Notes: generated by a model not told the origin, from the sequence alone. A stretch of DNA of 64,000 nt from Coenobita brevimanus (GCA_032717465.1 CM064669.1:45329695-45393694); one strand, 5' to 3'; positions 36,501 to 47,502 are shown, counted from the stretch's first letter. Numbers and translations are program-made.

Positions 36501-37303
36501 TGGGCTTTGGTGTGGTGTTTCCCACCTTCTGTCGAGGTGGGAGCCTCCCTATGACTGCTTCTGTTTTTACGGCTGAGCTGACTGCTATTTTATTTGCCCT
36601 TCAGATTCTCTTCACTCTCCCCCACACTGCTTTTACTGTTTTTAGTGACTCACGAAGTGCCTCTTTTTCTGCAATGGAGTCTTTTAATCCCTCTCATCCT
36701 TTGGTTTTATCCATTTTGGAGTGGCTTTTCCTTTTAGGGCGTCGTGGACGTCGTGTGGATTTCTGTTGGGTTCCAGCTCATGTAGGAGTGGCAGGGAATG
36801 AACGAGCTGATCAGCTGGCCAAGGCGGCAGCGGCTCGTCCCCCTCTTGCACAGTCTCCTCCGTATCGTCTGCCTGCTGCAGATATGCGCTCCTGTATTGC
36901 CTCCAGAGTTTGGTGCTGTTGGCAGGAGCATTGGGATGCTGTAGGTGCCAATAAGTTGCGCTCGATTTGCCAGAAGGTGGGCTCATTCAGTTACCAGGGC
37001 TTCCCTCGTCAATGGGAGACTGCTTTGTGCCGCCTCCGCATTGGCCACACCCGTTTCTCTCATGGCTTTTTAATGGAAAGGGCTCCTCCTCCATTCTGTG
37101 ATGACTGTCTGGTTCCCTTGACTGTTCGGCACCTGTTGGTGGAGTGCCCTAGTCTTGAGGATTTGCGTCGTCGATTCCTCTCTGACCACCAAACGGATGG
37201 TGGTGTGTATCATCTTTCCTCTGTGCTTGGGGAGGATGCCTGTGCCTTGGGAGGGGCAACCCTCTCGTTTGTGAAGGAGGCAGGACTTTTTAAGGATATT
37301 TAG
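33583..37303 (+). pseudogene. LINE-C ORF2: endonuclease, RT and RNase H
   Basis: The start at 33583 (MANIIQWNCRGLRAN) is followed by an in-frame TGA. Endonuclease motifs are NCRG, VCLQETM, FLLGDMNSHHPLWG and, after a frameshift near 34050, LHGSDHFPIL. RT motifs are DSSPGLDDVPYAFLHHLP, VAVVLPIPKPGKD, YLCPISLTSCLCKVLEKMV, VFFDLEKAYDTSWRHGI, then, after a frameshift near 35490, MPQGSILSVTLFAVAINSV and GSLYVDDLSISV (YVDD intact). The RNase H domain is complete: PVYTDGSKSDAGVGFG, TAELTAILFAL, VFSDSRSA and CWVPAHVGVAGNERADQLAK (D-E-D-D type). The last 605 codons (35486-37303) are uninterrupted. At least four frame changes and one stop lie upstream, so the copy is inactive. Confidence 0.93.
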
Positions 37304-37435
37304 AATTTCTCCTTTTTGATTGTGTGGTTTATCCTCTGTTTTTTGTTTTTACTTTTTACTTCTTTGTTATACGGCGGCATATGACCCTGGCAGTTGCGCC
37401 GCCATGATTATTATGAAAAAAAAAAAAAAAAAAAA

Positions 37436-37501
37436 CGAGCTTGACTCATTCCTGTAAAGATACAATTAGGTAAGAACAATTAGGTAAGAACACACACACA
37501 C
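37436..37501 (+). mobile_element. CR1-like LINE 3' tail, right part
   Basis: CGAGCTTGACTCATTCCTGT, then AAAGATACAATTAGGTAAGA with the AACAATTAGGTAAGA unit repeated, then (CA)n. This is the normal 3' end of the CR1-like element, displaced by the 6.3-kb LINE-C insertion. Short tandem repeats at the 3' end are usual for CR1. Confidence 0.85.
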
Positions 37502-37640
37502 ACTGTAAATCCTCATAGTTCGATGCATTTTACTTCGGTGCCTCGTTTTTCGCGCAAGACAAAAGTTTCTGAGTTGTTTCACGCTTCGCTAGTTTCCCTG
37601 CACTTCGACCCTACCAGCTGGCAGCCGACTTTCAGCAGAC
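37502..37640. mobile_element. Possible single pogo/Tigger-like end
   Basis: ACTGTAAATCCTCATAGTTC...GCCTCGTTTTTCGCGCAAG resembles a Tigger-type tip (CAGTAAATCCTCG-like with TTCG-rich continuation), starting at the (CA)n edge. I found no matching opposite end downstream, so it is a solo end or a chance likeness. Confidence 0.3.
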
Positions 37641-37705
37641 AGTGCATACCGATGCTCAGTCTAGGCACTGTCCATTTTTCTATGCAACAGTTTTACATGA
37701 TCTTT

Positions 37706-37840
37706 ACACAGCAGGTCCAGCAGGGCAGTAGACACAAGTGAGTTTGTTATTGTTTTTTATCATAACGTACGATCTTCAGCCATTTCGTGAATACACAGCC
37801 GGTCCAGCGAGGCAGTAGACACACGAGTTTGTTATTGTGA
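37706..37840. repeat. 87-bp spaced direct duplication
   Basis: ACACAGC(A/C)GGTCCAGC(A/G)(G/A)GGCAGTAGACACA...GAGTTTGTTATTGT occurs at 37706 and 37793. It has no coding role. Confidence 0.8.
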
Positions 37841-38544
37841 TAACAGCTGTGTCGCGCTACTGTTACTTAACAAATAATTGTTACATGTTTCACGTAACTA
37901 TTTATTTTTGTTTTGATGGACAAATACCTGAAGTAGGTGTAAAATAAAGCTTATCGATATTTAAGGAAGGAAAGAATAATAACCGTCCCAATACAAAGAT
38001 GGTAGACTCAGCCCACCAATTTTTTATTCTATTTGGCTATATTACAGCCCCTCTTCCTTGTAGCAGTGAGTAAAATAATGTTATAATTTCTCCCTTCTCT
38101 TTAGTGACAAAGAGGGCACATAAAATGACCAGGGTTTAGTTGACCTACTTTGATGTTGAAAATTAAATAATCTGGTGAAAAGTGGCAGCTTTTATTTGGT
38201 TAGTGACATCGGGAGCCAGCCCATCCACTCTCAACACACTTTCACTTGCCACACAAGCCTGTTATCACTTTATTTCTGGTAAGGATTTTTGGTGTTGCAG
38301 CTCTGTATAACAGTTTTAATGTTTTTCAGACACATGTTTATTGTTATGCAGTTTCAGCACTAGCAAACACTCATTTAATTTTGGGTAGGGCCTGTTTGGT
38401 GTTATAGTACTTTCAGATAGGGTAGGTACGTGTCCTACTGGAACGCCCCTCTGTTTTTCCCATTGATTCTTAACTTCACACTTCGACATTTCACGGTTCA
38501 CGAGGTTTTGGCGGAATATCCAAGCAGCAAAAAATGAGAACTTA
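37841..38544. other. Unassigned AT-rich spacer
   Basis: No gene or element identified. Confidence 0.35.
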
Positions 38545-38545
38545 A

Positions 38546-38631
<86 letters not shown>

Positions 38632-38652
38632 GGTATATATATTATATAATAA
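38545..38652. repeat. (GT)n-(AT)n compound microsatellite
   Basis: (TG)n at 38545-38568 passes into (TA)n to about 38630, then ACCGGTATATAT. Confidence 0.95.
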
Positions 38653-38709
38653 ACCCAAAGTTGAATCATGTCGTCTGATGGCATCTGTAATTTGAAACGG
38701 TTTTGAATA

Positions 38710-38757
38710 AAGTCTATATATCTATTGCCAGATGCCTCAATCCCGTGAGGGGTGGCC
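38710..38757 (-). mobile_element. LINE-A extreme 3' fragment
   Basis: TATATATCTATTGCCAGATG, then CCTCAATCCCGTGAGGGGTGGCC is the family's last ~45 bp with a short tail: a severely 5'-truncated insertion or its remnant. Confidence 0.75.
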
Positions 38758-39048
38758 TCAGAGTGATGAAACAGAATTTGAAAAAACATAACCTTCATTG
38801 GAATGGCATTTTCTAAGCTTTATTCTTGCTAATTGCATTTTATTCAGATTATAAAACTTTTGAATTGCACAGTAGTTTCACTCCATATTTTAATGAAGTT
38901 GTATTTTTCTGCTTTTTTCTCATCAGACTGCTTGTCCAACTGTGAGGGTGCTTGTCCAGCTGTGAGGGTACATGTCCATCTGTGAAGGAATGGACTACTG
39001 AGCTTATAACCTAGCTTGTATCTCCTGCATATATATATAAGGTTGGAA

Positions 39049-39057
<9 letters not shown>

Positions 39058-39120
<63 letters not shown>
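39058..39120. repeat. (TA)n microsatellite
   Basis: About 60 bp of pure TA, with a small (CA)n near 39183-39202. Confidence 0.95.
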
Positions 39121-39122
<2 letters not shown>

Positions 39123-39227
39123 AATTAGTGCCCTCCAAATGTATCCTTACTTGAGTTTCACAAGTACATGGCCTTAAGTTTTACACACACACACACACAC
39201 ACAGCCTTGGATTAATTTTCATATCGT

Positions 39228-39530
39228 TTATAAAGGCACCAACATGCATGCATTGACCTTGGCCACCTAATGGCGACTGTCCATGCTGCTTGATCTCTGG
39301 CAGCCTCCCTACTCAGTCCCCTATCCCTGAGGTCACACTGTGACCTTGTCCTAGGTCATTTTTGATCTTCCTCTCACAATCCAACCTCTGATGGTCACAC
39401 ATCTCATTTTCTGCATCCAATAGGTCATCCTTCATCCTCACCACATACCCAAACCATCTCATTCTATCCAGCGTGCCAAAATCATATATCAGCTACTGTA
39501 CTTCTTCACTGGTCACTCCTGAAATAAGCC
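39228..39530 (-). mobile_element. LINE-B 3' fragment
   Basis: AAGGCACCAACATGCATGCA ... TTGGCCACCTAATGGCGACT ... CCTATCCCTGAGGTCACACT ... CCAAACCATCTCATTCTATC parallels 15915-16160 of the LINE-B copy. It is more degenerate, with no open frame. Confidence 0.75.
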
Positions 39531-39834
39531 TAGAGTCCTTTTACGTTAACTTACCATAGATTTTGCTCCTGTAGCTGCTTATATCACTTAATAACTTGAA
39601 AAGAAAAATGTGGCTCAGAATCCTCTCCATTTCACTTCTTTATGACTATTGTTGTCTGTTAATTGGCTGTTACTACTTGGCGTAAAGGATAGAAACTTGG
39701 GAATTTTAGGCCAAGTTGGAGTGAAAGGAGTGTAGACAGCCAAAATTTTACTGTACCCATGCATTCCTTCTAAAGAGTTCAGCTCTGAGAATTCCCCTTG
39801 ACCATCTGACAAATTCTTTGAGAGAATACCCCAG

Positions 39835-40235
39835 TATTTAGAATGATGCTCAGAAATATTACCCTGGTTCTTGGAATTCTGCTTTAAGAGACTATCCCTG
39901 GACTATCTTAAAGAAATATGCTTTGAGAGTATCCCAGGATTATCCTAAAGAATTCTGCTTTGAGAGACCATCCCTGGCCAATCCTAATGAATTCTGCTTT
40001 GAGGGACTATCCTTGGCCAGTCCTAAAGAATTCTACCTGGAGAGACTATCCCTGGACTGTCCTAAAGAATTATGCTTTGAGAGACTATACCTGGACTGTC
40101 GTAAAGAATTATGCTTTGAGAATCTTGAACTATCCAAAAGAATACTTTGACAGACTATCCCTGGAATATCTTAAAAAAAATAACTATGCTTTGATAGAAT
40201 ACCCGTGGACTGCCCTGAAGAATTCTGCTTTGAGA
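39835..40235 (+). repeat. Minisatellite, 39-bp unit (13 codons)
   Basis: The unit AATTCTGCTTTGAGAGACCA, then TCCCTGGCCAATCCTAA is repeated about nine times. Because 39 is a multiple of three, one frame (39923-40150) stays open and reads KE(F/L)CFER(P/L)SLA(N/S)P-like repeats. I regard this as an open frame by periodicity, not a gene. The left units (39790-39900) are degenerate. Confidence 0.85.
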
Positions 40236-40250
40236 CAACGGCCCTACATC

Positions 40251-40266
40251 CCCCCCCCCCCCCACC

Positions 40267-40299
<33 letters not shown>
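40251..40299. repeat. C-homopolymer followed by A-homopolymer
   Basis: About 12 C interrupted once, then about 31 A. It may be the tail of an unrecognised retroposed sequence. Confidence 0.8.
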
Positions 40300-40383
40300 G
40301 GTTAATGCCTCATGTTTGGCCAGAATTTTTTCACCAATTTTACAATCCAAGCTAAATTCCTGCATAGTTTAATTTAGTTTTGT

Positions 40384-40520
40384 TTATGAAAGTTCAAACA
40401 TGCATGTGTCAGCATTGGTCACCTGATGGCAGGTCTCCTTCATGCAGCTCGATGCCAAGCACCCTCTATTCAGCCCCTTATTCCTAATATTAAACTGACC
40501 TCATCCCAGCCCTTTTTTTT
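40384..40520 (-). mobile_element. LINE-B 3' fragment (degenerate)
   Basis: ATGAAAGTTCAAACATGCAT, then TGTCAGCATTGGTCACCTGA, then TGGCAGGTCTCC and CCCCTTATTCCTAAT follow the LINE-B 3' order. Confidence 0.6.
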
Positions 40521-40539
40521 TTTCTTTCTTTTTTTGGTC

Positions 40540-42615
40540 TGCTGATAACCTTTGCCTCAACCCACCCATCCACCCCTATGCCCATCCCGTCCACCTGCCC
40601 ACCCCTACCTTCAGCCCACCAACCTGCTTACCCCTATCCCAACCCTACGCACCTCTTCCCCCACCCCCACCCACCCACCTCCTACCTCCACCCCACCAGC
40701 CCGTACACCCCTACCCCCAGTCCACCAGCCCACACATCCCTTCCCCCAGTCCACCCACCCTATCCCCGATACATCAATCTCCTCACTTGTACTCCCTTTC
40801 CACCACACCCTCCCAACCCTACCCCCGCCACACCCACCTGCTTACCCCAGCTCCCCACAAACCTGTCCAGCCATACCCCCACCAGACCCACCCCAGCCCC
40901 CTCCCCACAAACCTGCCCACCCCAGCCCCCTCCCCACAAACCTGCCCACCCCAGTCCCCTTCCCATAAACCTGCCCACCCCAGCCCCCTCCCCACAAACC
41001 TGCCCACCCCAGCCCCCTCCCCACAAACCTGCCCACCCCTACCCCCATTCCACCCACTCACCCCACACCCGCCTACCCCTACCCCCACCCCACACCCACT
41101 CACCCCTACCCCCACCCCACCCCACACCCACTCACCCCTACCCCCACCCCTACCCCCACCCCACACCCACTCACCCCTACCCCCACCTCACACCCACTCA
41201 CCCACTCACCCCTACCCCCACCCCACACCCATCCACCCCTATCCCCACCCCACCCACCTGCCCAACCCTACCTTCAACCCACCAACCTGCCCACCTCAAC
41301 CTGCCAACCTGCACACCTCTACCACCACCTCACTATCCCACCCACCTGTGCACCTCTACCATCACCTCACTATCCCACTCACCTGTGCACCTCTACCACC
41401 ACCTCACTATCCCACCCACCTGTGTACCCCTACCACCACCTCACTATCCCACTCACTTGTGCACCGTACCACCACCTTACTATCCACCACACCAGTGCAT
41501 GCCATCCCCTGCCCACAGCCCATTAACGTACCCACCAGTACCTCCACCCCACTAGCCCACCCACCCCTACCACCACCCCAACATCCTGGACACCCATACA
41601 CCTACCCCACCAATCTGCCCACTCTAACCATCCCACCCACCCATACTCCTACCCCACCAATCTGCCCACTCTAACCATCCCACCCACCCATACACCCCCC
41701 AGTGCCTTACCCCAACCCCCACCCCACCCACCCATGAACCACCCCTACCCACATCCCACCCACTCGAGCACCTCCCCTACCTCCACCTCACCAACCAACG
41801 CACCCTACCAACCTATCCAGCCTTACCTTATCCCACCAAAACACCCACCCTTACCTCATCCCACCAAAATGCCCACCCTTACCTCATCCCACCAAAATGC
41901 CCACCCTTACCTCATCCCACCAAAATGCCCACCCTTACTTCATTCCACCAAAATGCCCACCCCTACCACATTACCAACCCATCCACCCCACAAACCCTCC
42001 GACATCTGCCTTCACTCCATCAACCAACATACCCTTACCCACCCCTACTCTAACCCCACCCACCTGCCCAGTGCTACCTCCACCTCACCCACCTGCCCAC
42101 TACTACCTCTACCCCACCCACCCACCCACCCACACGTACCCCAACCCCTACCCTACCTACCAGCAAACCCCGACCCCCACTGCTTCAATCCGCTGACCCT
42201 ATCTCCACCCCCATCAACACGACAATCTATACCTCCACCCCTAAAACCACCCCACTCATCTGGACACCCCTACCCCCACCCCACACATTTGTCCATTCTT
42301 ACCCCCACCCTACCAACCTGCGCATCCCTACCCCATTCAACCAACCCACTTACCCCTACCCCCACTGCACCAACCCGCCTACCCATACCCACACCCCACC
42401 AACCCATCCACCTGTACCTGAACCCTACCAACACACCCACACCTAACTATACATCACCAACCTGCCTACACCTAACCTTACCCTCCACCAACGACCCTAT
42501 CCCTGACTTTACCTCACAAACCACCCGAACCTGCCCACCCCAACCCCCACCCTACCTACCCACTCATTCCTATCCCCACCCCTACCTCCACCACACACCT
42601 GCCAACCCCTACCCC
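40540..42615. repeat. C-rich, G-poor complex minisatellite block
   Basis: About 2.1 kb made almost wholly of C, A and T on the plus strand. Sub-arrays visible: CCCACCCCAGCCCCCTCCCC + ACAAACCTG (about 29-30 bp, five units, 40880-41035); CACACCCACTCACCCCTACC (about 41040-41240); a 52-bp unit with CACCTCACTATCCCACCCAC (41310-41480); and CCACCAAAATGCCCACCCTT + ACCTCATC (about 29 bp, five units, 41840-41960). Long Pro/Thr/His frames in all three phases are by-products of composition. The minus strand has many G3-G5 runs. It ends exactly where gypsy A coding sequence begins. Confidence 0.9.
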
Positions 42616-43901
42616 AACGTTGTCATTACTGACCACCAATCCCTGAATGGTTGTGCCATTCCAGTACCAACAATGCCCAACTCATACGATGGCGAGAAGC
42701 ACTCGAAGAGTATGATTTCGAGATATCATACCGACCAGGCAAGTTGCACACTAACGCAGACGCCCTTTCCCGCCTACCCATCAATGCCATTTGCCCAGAA
42801 CCAGACCTAATCCAAATGTGGGAAAATAAACAACATCCTACCTGGATCCCGCCAAGCACATTCGCCAAGCTCCACCTTCACGGTGATCACCTGTTCGATC
42901 CCAACGGCCACATCGTCCTAGACCCTACCACCGCACATGACGCTATGCTGCACCTTCACGCCAACAATGGCATCCACCTCAGGACCAAGAAACTCTTACA
43001 AGTTTTCAGTGACATGTATTGGACAGCTAACCCATCCACCATTGCCAAAAACATCATCCAATCCTGCCACGCCTGTGCTTAGGGGAAAGACATCACTCGC
43101 ACACCCGGCCCTTCAGGAAAACTAACAGCACAGAAACTGTGGCAGTTACTTTCCCTTGACGTCGTCGGCCCCCTCACACCTAAAGCGGGATACAAATACA
43201 TTATCACGTTCGTAGATGTGTACTCGAAATTCATCGCATGTCCCGCCAAAGATCACAACGCTGTATCAGTTGCCGACGCCCTGACCCACCACATCTTCCC
43301 TTATTTTGGCATTCCCCAAGCCCTACACTTGGATAATGCCCCAGAGTTCACTGGCAAAGTCTGGGAAGAACTGGCAAAAATATTCGGTTATCATGTCTCC
43401 CACTCATCCCCCTACTGGCCCCAAGGTAACAGCATCTGTGAGAGGAGCCATCGCTCTATCATGAACCAAGTCCGGACGTGAATCATGCAAACAGGGGACG
43501 ACGATTGGCCCGCCCATGTCAAAATTGTTCAATGGGGCCTCAACACGTGCCCACGAGATGACGGCATAACCCCCCACGAGCGAGTTTTGGGGGAAATCCC
43601 GCTCCTCCTACCCCTCCGCCACCACGTCCACCCGCCCACCCCACCCTCCACCACTGACCCCCTTCACCACCTCAAACGCCGCCTCCACCACCTCCAAGCC
43701 CAACAAGACCTTACACCCGACACCAACCACTCCAACCCTTACAAACCAGGCCAGTCCGTCGTCGTGGCACACCTACCTGCCCCCACCAAAACCTCCCCCC
43801 GGTTCGATGGTCCCTTCAAAATAGTCAGAGTCCCTAACCCCTACCAGGTGATCATTGACCACCAAGGACAGCCACGCATGTATCGCAATCGTCACGTGTG
43901 A
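42616..43901 (+). pseudogene. Ty3/gypsy A pol, 3' part: RNase H end and integrase
   Basis: The plus-strand copy starts inside RNase H (VVITDHQSL). After a one-base frame change near 42645 it continues with NNAQLIRWREALEEYDFEIS and the tether. The integrase zinc-binding region has HLHANNGIHLRTKK and IIQSCHACA. The core has LSLDVVGPL (first Asp), LHLDNAPEF (second Asp) and PQGNSICERS (Glu). TAG at 43080-43082 and TGA at 43479-43481 interrupt one otherwise continuous frame. The C-terminus carries a GPF-type SH3-like module (RFDGPFKIVRVPNPYQVIID). Gag, protease and most of RT are missing, replaced on the left by the C-rich block. Integrase joins element cDNA to host DNA. Confidence 0.92.
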
Positions 43902-44726
43902 CCTTTCCACCCCTCAAACAATGACCACCCTCACACCCGTGCGCCCTGCACCTCTTCCTGCACGCCTTCCCCTCCATGTCTTCTAAGAAATACCCCCCAG
44001 ACTCCTACTCTTACTTCTTCTCACCCCCACCCTCCACCTCACCCACGAGCATGCCACCTCCCACAACACCCACTCCCGACACACCACCCCCCAACACCGA
44101 CCCTAACCCCCAAACCCCCGCCCTCAATCACGACCATCCTACCTCTACACCACCTCCACCTTCTACATCACCGCCCCCGTCGCCCACAGCCAAATCCTCG
44201 GCCCACCAGCCAGACCACCCCCCACCCAACACTGCCACGTCCCCGCAACCCACCATTCACCCCCCTCCCACCTGTCCACCCACCACCTCTCACCACACCA
44301 CTCTCCAGCCCACCACGCACAAGCACCACCCACCCAACCACACCCCCTACCCCACGACCATTCTCATTATACGCGCCACCCACACCCCCACCCGCCTCCA
44401 CCCCCAACGGCACTACGCCCTCACCACCACCACGTGCCCAACCACCCTCACCACCCACACCCACCTTCGCCTCCACCACCACCAGGTCAGGACGTCTTTC
44501 ACGCCCACCCTCCAGATAAACACCAACACCGCCACCCACCACCCACACACCCCACCATTCACCACCACAAACCACCCACACCCCAAACACCTCCTCCATA
44601 ACCCTCCCTCTCCACCAAGCACGATGGAATCCTCCCAAATCCCAATTCCCCACAGTACAACGCTCCTCCCACCGACCCATCCCCCATAAAAGCCCCAATC
44701 TCCAGCCACTCGCCATCATTCAGCTT
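43902..44726 (+). other. Pro/Thr-rich spacer after gypsy A integrase
   Basis: A frame at 43976-44689 is extremely Pro/Thr/His-rich (SPPPSTSPTSMPPPTTPTPD and similar). The equivalent place in gypsy B (53496-52834, minus) is also Pro-rich, so a low-complexity linker here is a family trait. It shows no envelope-like signal peptide, transmembrane segment or furin site. Confidence 0.7.
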
Positions 44727-45016
44727 TTGCGTCCCCACCAAGCACCATTGCCCGAGATGAGGATCACCAGAATCCACTGGCTGCCCCACAACCGCCCACA
44801 TGTCAGGATCCGGGAGACACACCACCTTCTCCGCCTTATATGCCGGACCGACCACCCATCCTCTCTCCGGCTCACTCTCAGCCCCCACCGAGAGCCAAAC
44901 CCCTTCACCTTCCACTGGACCAGCCTCCTACAACATCTCACCCCGGCCCACCAGACATCCACCACCACAACATACCACCTCCAGTCACAGGGCCGTGACT
45001 TCTTTACCACGGAGGG
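44727..45016 (+). pseudogene. Gypsy A conserved post-integrase domain (unknown function)
   Basis: About 90 residues match the end of gypsy B's pol region. Here: EMRITRIHWLPHNRPHVRIR, HHLLRLICR, WTSLLQHLTP, YHLQSQGRDFF. In B: AMRIWRAIWVPPFGQKQRVR, HHLLQLLRS, WHALLQHLQP, VYHLQSQGRDLF. It ends just before the LTR in both. The copies are diverged in DNA yet keep MRI, HHLL, W..LLQHL and YHLQSQGRD, which suggests past protein-level selection. It may be the C-terminus of pol or a separate small protein. I do not recognise the fold. Confidence 0.65.
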
Positions 45017-47374
45017 TGGTAAAATACCCGCCGCCGGACCATCCACCCTGCCATCCCCCACCCCACCACCGAGCCGCTACCACACCACCACCCCAGGAGG
45101 ACACAACGGTGGGGCTAGTGACCCAGTACAAGAGGGTCACTGGGACACTACTATCCTGAGTCCCTTTTCATCGCAACTACCCCAACACCAGGTGAGCAGA
45201 AAGAGGCAACGACCTTGCGAGCAGGACAGCCGTCACCAGAATCGGGGTGGGACTGAACAAGATTCAGTCCCAGGTAACACCGCGTTGACGGCCACTGTAC
45301 GTGACGGGGAAGGAGCGGCCACTGTACGCCCTTCAGTTACCTCCCCAAGGGCAGGAGGCCCAAGGCTATGGCCAAAAGTACACGCCAGGGTAAGTAGACC
45401 CTCGGCTACAGCCTCATTGTGTACTGGAGAGGGCGCGGCCTCTGTGCACCCCTCTCCTGCTGTTCTCTCCTACGGGAGCAACACTGTGTCGATGGCCACT
45501 GTACGTGATGGGGAAGGAGCGGCCACTGTATACCCTTCAGTTGCATCCCAAAGGGCAGGCAGGCTTATGGCTACGGCCGAAGTACACACCAGGGTAAGTA
45601 GACCCTCGGCTACGGCCTCAGTGTGTACTGGAGAGAGCGCGGCCTCTGTGCACCCCTCTCCTGCTTTTCTCTCCTACGAGAGCAACACCGCGTCGATGGC
45701 CACTGTATGTGACGGGGAAGGAGCAGCCACTGTATGCCCTTCAGTTGCTTCTCTAAGGGTAGATAAGCTCTTGGCTACGGGCAAAGTACGTACCAGGGTA
45801 GACAGACCCTCGGCTACGGCCTCGGTACGTACTGGAGAGGGCGCGGCCTCTGTGCACCCATCTCCTGCTTTTCCCTCCTACGGGAGCAACACCGCGTCGA
45901 CGGCCACTGTACGTGACGGGGAAGGAGCGGCCACTGTATGCCCTTCAGTTGCTTCTCACAGGGCAGGTAGGCTCATGGCTACGGCCGCAGTACGTACCAG
46001 TGTAAGCAGACCCAAGGCTACGGCCTCAGTACGTACTGGAGAGGGCACGGACTAAATGTACCCTTCTCCTGCCTTTTCCTCCTACAGGAGCGCACCGCCA
46101 GCACGGGTACTGTACGTGCGGGGGAAGGAGCAGCCACTGTACGCCCTTCAGCTGCATGCCTTAAGTCACGAAACCAGGTTCACAGCCACTGTACGTGACG
46201 GGGAAGGAGCGGCCACTGTACGCCCTTCATTTGTGTCTCTGAAAGCACTCCCGACGCAGGAAGTCCCTTGCGCGGCCGACCCCTTCCCTCTCAGCTGCGT
46301 GGGACGCCCTTTGTCACCATCCAGGAGTGTTGCCCCGGAGGTGTTGCCAGAGTGGTGACATGGCCCGATCCAGGTCCTACTGCCTACCCCTGGGAGATCC
46401 CTGCTCCTACCGGACACCCGACGGAGATGGTGCCGCAGCTCACCCCTGTCGGCGCCTCCCCCTACAGGCGACTGCAGTCTTAGGACCCCCAGGCCCGACC
46501 AGCAGCCTCCAGGTGAAGGCAACCCAGGCTCTCTCTCCCCACGGAGCCAGAGGCGACAGGCCCGCCTCCTACAGCTGTTTGGCCCCAGTCCCGAGGGCCA
46601 CCTCTCAGGTCGAGGCCCCCAGACCGGAGGGCCTCCCTGCACCCCACCAACGAGGCTCCAGTACGAGGGCCTCCTCTCAGGTCGAGGCTCCCAGACAGGC
46701 GGGCCTCCCTGTACTCCACCGACGACCAAGACCCGGGCAGTGTATTGCCCTCTACAGGAAGGCTCCCCCTAGGGCCTCCCCCTCACGCCCGGACACCAGA
46801 GTGATTTGTATCCAGGACATAAGGGTAAATAGACGTTAATGCCCCTTGTATCACGGACAGTCAAGACGGGAAAATAACAGTGAATACTGACAAAGTGAGG
46901 GCCAGAATAATACCAGTGAAAGTTACCACTAACCTATTAAAACCCGATACCCGGCAGAATAGAAAATAGCCTGAGTCCCAGATAAGAGAACTTTGAGTAA
47001 TTGTGAACCAAGACGAGGGTGCGCGGAAGAATCAAAAGTCTGTGTATAAGTGCCGTCGCGACTAAGTGACTCCATCAAGTGTTGCAATCCGTACCCTGTC
47101 TAGTTATAGTAGTATTCACCCCACTGACTCTTGGCTCTGTTCATCCGCAGTGCATCGGACTAAATATATATAATATTAATTCTGCCTAAAGACGAAATAA
47201 GGGTATCGCTATATTACAGCTAACCACATAAGTGTATATGCAGAGTACTGTGTCTCAAGTGTAACTGTAAATCTTGGTGTTAAAGGATAACTCTGTGTCC
47301 CTGTCCACTTGTATATCCAATACCTCTCTGTGTTATATTGTAACGGTGTAGAAATTAAGGCAATTGATGTGTTA
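45017..47374 (+). mobile_element. Gypsy A long terminal repeat (3' LTR)
   Basis: It begins near TGGTAAAATACC, by comparison with gypsy B's LTR start TGTAAAATGCAG, and ends near GATGTGTTAAGG, by comparison with ...CGTGTAAGG in B. At 2.36 kb it is very long for a gypsy LTR. Segments shared with the B LTR include CTGTTTGGCCCCAGTCCCGA and the U3-like minisatellite zone. Boundaries are approximate. Confidence 0.65.
45289..46200 (+). repeat. VNTR in LTR A, ~204-bp unit
   Basis: Units start GA(C/T)GGCCACTGTA(C/T)GTGA at 45289, 45492, 45694 and 45898, and, after a rearranged gap, near 46180. Each carries GGAGCGGCCACTGTA, CCCTCGGCTACGGCCTC and GCGGCCTCTGTGCACCC. As 204 is a multiple of three, the frame from 44727 reads through into the repeats as far as 46055. 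Confidence 0.85.
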
Positions 47375-47498
47375 AGGTATACTGCCTGGTTTTTATGTCC
47401 TGTTCCTTTGTGGGTGCATTACTTCCGGTCCGGAAAGAGGACCCCGCTCAGTCGCTGGTGTTCTTAGGATGAGAAGTCGGCCTAAAAACACCCAGCAT

Positions 47499-47502
<4 letters not shown>
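47375..47502 (+). mobile_element. Gypsy leader sequence after LTR A
   Basis: TTTTTATGTCCTG...GGAAAGAGGACCCCGCTCAG...GGTGTTCTTAGGATGAGAAG...CCCAGCATAACA matches the untranslated leader between the 5' LTR and gag of gypsy B (57583 down to about 57460, minus strand). It stops at a (TA)n array. Confidence 0.7.

Larger units (their letters stand above)
31158..37435 (+). mobile_element. LINE-C, full-length RNase H-bearing LINE inserted in the CR1 3' end
   Basis: The 6.28-kb element starts TCCCCGCTGAGGGGGGTCAC with a 0.6-kb 5' UTR (31158-31764). It carries two ORFs and ends in poly(A) (37416-37435). A 12-bp target-site duplication (CGAACTTGACTC / CGAGCTTGACTC) flanks it. An ORF1 with CCHC knuckles plus an ORF2 with endonuclease, RT and RNase H places it in the I/R1-like group; I cannot fix the clade by eye. 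Confidence 0.9.

Noticed and set aside
40552..42810. Pro/Thr/His-rich frames of up to about 360 codons
   Set aside because: Open in all three phases because the C-rich block lacks G and so rarely forms stops; periodic DNA, not genes.
43976..44689. Gypsy envelope gene
   Set aside because: No signal peptide, transmembrane span or cleavage site; composition is low-complexity Pro/Thr.
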